Source: Shewanella gelidii (GTDB lineage Bacteria > Pseudomonadota > Gammaproteobacteria > Enterobacterales > Shewanellaceae). From it: a DNA stretch of 64,000 nucleotides. The notes below the pieces were generated by a model. The model did not search any database. It had not been told where the DNA came from and saw nothing but the letters and a program-made list of their open reading frames with translations. The translations under genes and the position numbers were made by a program. This document shows, piece by piece, positions 63,508-64,000 of the stretch (position 1 is its first letter; each line of letters begins with the position of its first letter). The DNA is taken from positions 1 to 64,000 of the forward strand of contig NZ_BMPZ01000003.1 in the NCBI RefSeq assembly GCF_014647855.1, in the 5' to 3' direction.

Positions 63508-64000
63508 ATGAGCCAACCCCTATCATCAATGTGGGACCCAGATGTCTACCAACTCACATGGCAGTTCGCCAGTCAAGCCCATTTAGGCCAAACCCTGCCC
63601 TCATCTGATATCCCCTATATCAATCACCTTGGAAATGTGGCGATGGAAGTGCTTAGCGCAATTTCAATCGAGAAAATAGCGCCTGAACCAGCTAATCTTG
63701 CCATGCAGTGTGCCCTGCTTCATGACACCATCGAAGATACACCAACAAGTTATCAAACCCTTGTTGAATACTTTGGTGAATCCGTTGCAGATGGGGTTTT
63801 AGCACTGACGAAAAACACAAAACTTGAAAGCAAGCAGGCACAGATGCGCGATAGCCTGCAGCGATTACAACGCCAACCCAAAGCCGTCGGCCTCGTGAAG
63901 CTCGCTGATCGAATCACCAACTTACAGCAACCTCCAGCACACTGGGATAAAGACAAAGCAATGTGCTACCGTGAAGAGGCTCAGCTCATTCACCAGTGTT
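63508..64000 (+). CDS. RelA/SpoT-type HD hydrolase, 3' end outside the window
   Basis: Open to the window edge (at least 164 codons). The sequence has HxxNV, HD and ED residues of (p)ppGpp hydrolases: INHLGNVAMEV (His40), LLHDTIEDT (His72, Asp73, Glu76, Asp77) and KLADRITNLQQPP. No synthetase region is seen in the part present, so it may be a small, Mesh1-like hydrolase, or a broader HD phosphohydrolase. CGAGG lies seven bases before the ATG. Confidence 0.75.
   Translation, partial: MSQPLSSMWDPDVYQLTWQFASQAHLGQTLPSSDIPYINHLGNVAMEVLSAISIEKIAPEPANLAMQCALLHDTIEDTPTSYQTLVEYFGESVADGVLALTKNTKLESKQAQMRDSLQRLQRQPKAVGLVKLADRITNLQQPPAHWDKDKAMCYREEAQLIHQC

Noticed and set aside
1..64000. tRNA, rRNA, CRISPR arrays or prophage genes
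   Set aside because: None seen on reading; no transposase, integrase, spacer array or tRNA-like cloverleaf was recognised.

Overview
The window reads as chromosomal DNA of a marine gammaproteobacterium of the Shewanella type. The pentahaem nitrite reductase NrfA beside a NarQ/NarP pair, the cobalamin-salvage cluster beside metH, the FkpA/SlyX block and several small families (YacL, DUF2956, DUF924) fit that group. The genus is inferred from remembered family resemblance, not from a search.

Layout. 1-760: non-coding repeats, a 248-bp element with 8-bp terminal inverted repeats present twice, with a strongly foldable spacer. 0.8-4.9 kb: nitrate/nitrite respiration (nrfA divergent from narQ-narP, sharing an intergenic region with a textbook 7-2-7 NarP box). 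5-13.5 kb: envelope and folding genes (yacL, fkpA, a WD40 lipoprotein, slyX, a second peptide deformylase, a COG3014-type lipoprotein, LpoB, an M1 aminopeptidase lipoprotein, a PspB-like peptide). 13.5-28.5 kb: mixed housekeeping and accessory genes (phosphoribosyltransferase, fadD, an MsbA-like exporter, bacterial PH-domain proteins, two UspA proteins, an aldehyde dehydrogenase with its TetR, MAPEG, btuF). 28.8-34.2 kb: a stand-alone trpB, an exported amidohydrolase and an M3 dipeptidyl carboxypeptidase lipoprotein. 34.2-37.2 kb: an AT-rich island of unrecognised genes all on the minus strand, with one integron attC-like hairpin.

37.2-49.2 kb is the vitamin B12 district: cobO, cobQ, cobU, cobS, cobT, btuC, btuD and cobC on the minus strand, with a cobalamin riboswitch upstream of btuD. 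Between riboswitch and btuD lies a 40-codon open frame that overlaps btuD by ATGA. The B12-dependent methionine synthase metH diverges from cobC behind three tandem MetJ boxes. BtuF (27.6 kb) and BtuCD import corrinoid, CobO adenosylates it, CobQ/CobU/CobS/CobT/CobC finish the cofactor, and MetH uses it.

49.6-64 kb: a COG0701 permease with a divergent ArsR regulator; an OlsF-type ornithine-lipid synthase with a convincing Pho box; a diguanylate cyclase; and a five-gene minus-strand operon (60.2 to 54.5 kb) encoding a LolA-like periplasmic protein, two FtsX-type permeases, a LolD-like ATPase and an outer-membrane beta-barrel. That operon has the parts for a complete trans-envelope lipid or lipoprotein route and is the best candidate here for an uncharacterised system. 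FolM, a VOC protein with a divergent LysR regulator, and the start of a RelA/SpoT-type HD hydrolase close the window.
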